Source of the DNA: Tetragonia tetragonoides
Lineage: Eukaryota; Streptophyta; Magnoliopsida; Caryophyllales; Aizoaceae
Direction of reading: 5' to 3'
DNA: 64,000 bases
Assembly (NCBI GenBank): GCA_038025085.1
Contig: CM076154.1
Location: 35,816,501-35,880,500, forward strand
Positions 59,501 to 64,000 of this stretch are shown here, piece after piece (positions within the stretch are counted from its first letter, which is position 1; each line of letters starts with the position of its first letter). The notes below the pieces were generated by a model that saw only the letters and a list, made by a program, of their open reading frames with translations, ran no database searches and had not been told where the DNA came from. The position numbers were made by a program, and so were the translations under genes.

Positions 59501-60410
59501 TTGTTCTATGTGAATATTACCCTTTAAGGCTTTAAGAGATGAGATGTGTTTGCTCCATGATTAACAACAATATTGGGCTAGTTGGGCTATCCAACAAATA
59601 AGGGGTATTTTTTTTACCCCAACAGAATGCATTAGCAACGGTGGATGAGAAAAAGAGGCAATTGGGAGTGGTAACGACAAAGAAAGAGTAGGAAAAACTT
59701 GCTTGAGTAACTCTTATAGATGATGGTTTTAGAGGCATAAAGTCACTTTCTCCCATAGCATGTTATGACCAGTCAACGGGAAAAAAAATTAATATGGATG
59801 TCCGATCCAGCATGGACGTCAAAATGGCTCCTTTTTCTCTACACCGATCCTAAATTGGGTATTAGTTTTGTAAAGAGCCTTATGTTTGGAAAAATCATTT
59901 TCTCCAATTACGTCCTCCTAAGAATATGTTCTCATCCACATAATTTTAATGTCCATTTCAACAAAAAATCAACGTAATTCAACACAAATTCAGTATAATG
60001 AACAAAATTAAACAAAGCACAACAAATTCCTTAGAATCAACGCAAATAAACAATGTTCAACAAATACAACAAAGTTAAACCGATCATTTAAATCAACAAA
60101 AATTTCAACAAAATAAACAAAGTTCAACAGAAAAACAAACAAATCCCTCTCAAATTGTTGTTTGTCTACATATAAAAAGTAGACCAAAAAATTGACAACA
60201 ACACAAGAGTAATCAAAACAGAAAGCGCGTACAACTCACATGGTCCAACTTTGGCGCGTGGGTCATAACTAATAAACCCAATTCTCCCTCTTTCAAGTAC
60301 TTCCTTTTTGTTAAATAAAAAAAAAACAAAAATCCATTCATTCATATTTTAACAAGACATTGAAAGAAACCAGTTGTTGTAAAACCAGATAGATTATAGA
60401 TAACAGTAGT
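56600..60410. other. Intergenic region, only unassigned small ORFs
   Basis: No recognised gene. Two plus-strand ORFs at 58219-58455 (78 residues, with ECWIDGADNDGRDRPTEMYD) and 58545-58781 (78 residues) follow a T run at 58183-58206 and have protein-like composition, but I know no family; they may be scraps of one decayed gene. A two-copy tandem duplication of about 50 bases (AAGAGATGAGATGTGTTTG) lies at 59470-59557. At 59960-60200 the sequence is enriched in AACAAA/CAACAAA words. Confidence 0.4.
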
Positions 60411-60421
60411 GTAGTAGTTGT

Positions 60422-61147
60422 TAGACCTGGCAGTCCTGATCCGAAACCGATTACCCGACCTGATTGACCCGAAACCGTAATCGAATATATCCGAATAGTG
60501 GCAACCCGATTTAGAACCGACTATCCGAAATGATCCAAACCGAAATCGAAATGTTATTGACCCGACGACGATCCGTATCCGAATTTAACTCGAACCGAAT
60601 TGAAACCGACCGTTCACAACCGAAACCGATTTGATCCGAACTAAACACAAACCGATTCAAACCGATCTAAACCGAACATGACCCGAAACCAAAATAAATC
60701 AAACCTGAAATTGATTAAACGCTATTTTTTAATGAAAATAATAATTATTTACCACATAATTTAAAGATTATACACTAAACCTTACTTAGTGTTAACCCAA
60801 TTTGGTGATTTGAATAGAAATTTGAGATCAAACGCTCAAAATATAGCCTGGTCCGAAATTGATCCGACAATTCGGACCTGTATCCGAATTCGATTCGAAA
60901 TAACACAAACCGATTTTAACCCGACCCAAAAGGAACCGACTTTTCAAAAAAAACCGATCCGATATTGATCCGACCTGAATGAACTGACCCGAAATGATCC
61001 GAAAAAGGTACAAATCCGAATAAACCCAAACACGAAGTATAACCAAACCGAAACCAACCCATACCCGAATATAGATCGACCCAATTAGACCCGAACCGAA
61101 ATTAATCCGACCAGTAACCGATCCGATTGACCCGTTTGCGAGGTCTA
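60422..61147. mobile_element. 726-bp TIR element built of CCGAAACCGA-like repeats
   Basis: The ends read TAGACCTGGCA and, from the right on the other strand, TAGACCTCGCA. They are flanked by the 11-base direct repeat GTAGTAGTTGT at 60411-60421 and 61148-61158. The interior is a degenerate series of CCGAAACCGA, GACCCGA and GATCCGA words. The long target duplication suggests a Mutator-type or unclassified MITE. It ends 127 bases before the kinase start codon at 61275. Confidence 0.72.
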
Positions 61148-61158
61148 GTAGTAGTTGT

Positions 61159-61274
61159 TGTAGTGTTACTAGTAGAACTAGGAGAGAGAAAGAGAAAAGG
61201 GTTTACCTTCTTTCTTACACTGATAGAGGAGAGAGAAAACAACAAGAAGAGAGAGAAAGCTTGCTGTAAAGCAC
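61159..61274 (+). promoter_or_regulatory. 5' leader of the GSK3-like kinase gene
   Basis: A GA-rich leader (GAGAGAAAGAGAAAA, AGAGAGAAAGC) directly precedes the start codon, as is common in plant 5' UTRs. The transcription start cannot be fixed; the TIR element upstream means that promoter motifs may lie inside or beyond it. Confidence 0.45.
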
Positions 61275-63309
61275 ATGGCATCATTGGCGCTGGGTCTCAA
61301 TCAACAACAATCGACCACGCATAATATTAATAGTACTAATAATAATAATCCAAATACAAATCCATTAGCACCACCGTCCATTGATCCTTCACTTTCTCTC
61401 TCCACCACCACCACCATCACTGCTGCTAAGCTACCTCCTACCATGTCTACTGATGATAAGGTATTTTGTCTCTCTTTTTGATTTCATGACATTTTTTGTT
61501 GTTTTTGTTTTTCTGGGTTTTGTTCCGATCTCTGCTTTCTCTCTCTTACTTTACTCTTTGCCAGTTTTTTTTTCTTTTTTTTTTTGTGGGTTTTTAGAGG
61601 TTGAGGATCTCACTCTCTCTTTTGCTTTGTGCTTGGTTTTATTTTTCTGGGTTTTTTTATTTCACTCAACTCCATAGTCTTTTTTATGTGGTCAGATTTT
61701 TTCCGTGGAAATTTCAATTTTGTGCATTAGCTAAAATTATTGAGCTCATCTAGGGTTTCTCCACCTTTTTTTTGTTATTTTTTTGCTATTTTTTTGGGTG
61801 AAAAATGCTGCTTTCAGATCTCTAAAATTGAGTACACAACTAAATTCCCCTTTTTGTTTTTTGGGTGTGTTTTCCCTGTTAGCTTGACCTAGGTGAGAAG
61901 TTATATGATTTTTCTTGCTTTTGTGACCTTTATGTAAACTGTTGGATTATTAAGCTTGTTCCTCTCTGTATAATATGTGCTATGGTTTTGCTTCAGTGGG
62001 TCACCATCATTGGATTCTTCTCTGTAATTGAAAAGGGTTTTCTTGTTGTAGTTGCTATGCTTTATCTTTTGTGTATTTATGCTTCCTTGAACACAATGCT
62101 CAGCTGAGTTATAGAGATGTAGGTACAAGAACCCATGTTTCTCTGAAGCTTCTGAGTTCTTTTTGTGAATATTGAGTTTTTTTCCCTTTCTATTCTCTGC
62201 GAAAAGGGGAAATTCATCAAGATATTTTCCAGGTTTATGTAATTGTTGGCTGTTGCTACTAGTGTATGATGTGTTATTGTTCAATTGAGCTGAAAATGGC
62301 TGTTATGTGATGCAGGAAATGGCTCCTGCTGTGATACAAGGGAATGATCAGGTTACGGGCGACATTATTTCCACGACGATTGGTGGCAAAAATGGCGAAC
62401 CCAAAAGGGTGAGGATGATTTCTAAGAATTTCCTGTGTGGGTCATGGAGGTTAAACTAAGGTCCCCTTTGTTTGAAACTAATGCGTTGCTTATTGTGGTT
62501 TGGTTTGCAGACTATCAGCTACATGGCAGAGCGCGTTGTTGGTACTGGATCGTTCGGGATTGTCTTTCAGGTATGTATATAGAGATTGTTTACTTTGTGT
62601 TTGGTTGCCTTCCTCATTCTTTCATGTATAAGGTAATTAATGACACATAATTTGCAGGCAAGGTGCTTGGAGACAGGAGAGACTGTGGCGATTAAGAAAG
62701 TCTTGCAGGATAGGCGTTACAAGAACCGTGAGCTGCAATTGATGCGTTTGCTAGATAACCCAAATGTCATCTCCCTCAAGCATTGTTTCTTTTCAACCAC
62801 CAGTAAAGATGAACTTTTCCTTAACTTAGTGATGGAGTATGTACCGGAGTCTTTGTACCGAGTTCTTAAGCACTACAGTAGTATGAACCAGAGGATGCCA
62901 CTTATATATGTCAAACTCTACACTTACCAGGTACAAATTGTTCTCACGTTGTTAGAGTGCTTGTTCATGAAGACCAAAACAACTTTGTTTTGATATATGT
63001 ATAACCATTTGTCTCCAAATAAACTTTTAGCCTTGTGATAACATTATATGTGAATTTCTAATACTAAGTAAAACTGGAACTTTGCAGATTTTCCGTGGAT
63101 TGGCATATATCCATGCTGTTCCTGGTGTTTGCCATAGGGATATCAAACCTCAAAATCTCCTGGTATGTTGATTCCTGTTTCATCTTGTGATATGCTTCTT
63201 AAACTTTGTTCAACCATTTCCTTTACATTTATGTTCCCTTTGTGTCTTCCAGGTCGATCCCCTTACACACCAGCTTAAAATTTGCGACTTTGGAAGTGCT
63301 AAAGTTTTG
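61275..63309 (+). CDS. GSK3/SHAGGY-like protein kinase, subgroup II (BIN2/BIL1-like), 5' part
   Basis: Ser/Thr kinase of the plant GSK3 family, whose BIN2-type members phosphorylate BZR/BES factors in brassinosteroid signalling. Six exons are visible with GT/AG borders: 61275-61460, 62317-62408, 62511-62570, 62658-62930, 63088-63162 and 63253-63309; the rest lies beyond the window. The protein begins [12 protein letters not shown] with an Asn/Pro/Ser/Thr-rich, poorly conserved N-terminus. It continues with [20 protein letters not shown], the glycine loop [11 protein letters not shown], the ATP-binding Lys in [29 protein letters not shown], catalytic [10 protein letters not shown] and the metal-binding DFG in [10 protein letters not shown]. 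The activation loop Tyr and C-lobe are not in the window. The word [12 protein letters not shown] and the N-terminal style match subgroup II. The exon order matches plant GSK3 genes. The exon-2 length should be checked because all other exons are phase 0. Confidence 0.95.
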
Positions 63310-64000
63310 GTAAGCACATTGTATTATGCTGGATTGTCATCCTTTTCAAATTCTCAGTAGCTGCAGTCCTTGGTTAACTTTGTAGTTCATGTTTCTGTTT
63401 TTATCAAACCAATAACTTAAGAAGTTACTGATTTGCTTTAATAAGTGCATTCGTGTTTTCTCATATAGAAAGCCGGTAAATATGATCTCTTGGCAAATTC
63501 AATAAAATGTAATTTTTATCATCATCTTTTCTATTCACCATCCTGGTAAATTTTACTTTATCTCATGCTGATGGTTCATCTCAAAAGCCTACCTTAGTTC
63601 TTCATTGGTGTTTCTGCTGTAGTACTCTGTACTTTTTTCTACGATCAATCTTAAGGGAATGCTGTTTTTTCAATCATTCATTGTCTTACTGCATATCTAG
63701 CTGGTAGGCATATTTTCTAAGCATCAACATGGATTACGCAAACTCGCATGAGGTTGTTTCCATGTAGTGATTCACTTCCCCTACAAGTCTTTATGTCTCA
63801 TTGTGTTCCGTTTTGTGACTTTCATTATGTGTATTTTAAAATGAAATTTTATGAATGGGCTTTATTTTTGGCTGAAAGCAAGTCAAGACTCGTCTAATTG
63901 AGAACTGCCTGAGCATCAATTGTGTGACATCTCAAGCAACCTACTCTACTTTTGTGATACCTCTAGTGTGCCGATCTCATAATTACTTGCAAAATGCTGA
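63310..64000 (+). other. Intron 6 of the GSK3-like kinase, to window end
   Basis: Non-coding T-rich sequence after the donor GTAAGC. The next exon, expected to begin with VKGE-type residues, was not seen before 64000. Confidence 0.6.

Noticed and set aside
61381..61677. 98-residue ORF in intron 1 of the kinase gene
   Set aside because: Starts in a wrong frame of exon 1 and runs into T-rich intron sequence.
62435..62650. 71-residue ORF spanning exon 3 of the kinase
   Set aside because: It reads introns and an alternative frame; the GSK3 exon structure explains the region.

Overview
This is nuclear DNA of a flowering plant (eudicot). Evidence: spliced GT/AG genes, Ty1/copia and L1-type retrotransposons, tRNA-derived SINEs, Helitron and CACTA ends, long AT microsatellites, and plant-specific families (class III peroxidase, B3 domain, GSK3/SHAGGY kinase, ribosome-inactivating proteins). 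Two ribosome-inactivating protein (RIP) loci and a repeat-rich genome would fit Caryophyllales, for example the spinach/beet/amaranth group; that placement is inference. Most of the window is transposable elements nested in, or next to, a few host genes.

Layout. 1-566: 3' part of a broken RIP gene. 831-14670: a minus-strand Sirevirus-type Ty1/copia element with an env-like third ORF, inserted just past the polyadenylation signal of that RIP gene; its 3' LTR is split by a 2.5-kb Helitron (1707-4243). 14671-22200: small elements (MITEs, a SINE, microsatellites, a Helitron 3' end) and an RNase H-like ORF. 22213-23262: an uninterrupted RIP gene with its catalytic residues, probably the tandem paralogue of the broken copy. 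23599-26563: an RNase H fragment, a CACTA end, a receptor-kinase fragment and decayed CACTA transposase sequence. 26626-29719: a 3.1-kb solo LTR with a perfect 5-bp target duplication. 30614-31920 and 43271-43427: two halves of a class III peroxidase pseudogene, separated by a second full-length Sirevirus (31921-43270). 45895-46250: a CACTA end. 46616-46793: first exon of an AT-hook/B3 protein, with a 6.3-kb L1-type LINE (46815-53125) immediately upstream of its start codon. 53426-56593: SINEs, a long-TIR Mutator-like element and small MITEs. 60422-61147: a 726-bp TIR element. 61275-63309 and beyond: 5' half of a subgroup II GSK3/SHAGGY-like kinase gene running off the window.

Host genes that look functional are the RIP at 22213, the GSK3-like kinase (partial) and possibly the AT-hook/B3 exon. 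The transposons give a relative chronology: RIP duplication, then Sirevirus insertion beside RIP copy 1, then Helitron insertion into that LTR; separately, peroxidase then Sirevirus, and B3 promoter then LINE. I found no tRNA or rRNA gene, no CRISPR array and no bacterial-type operon.
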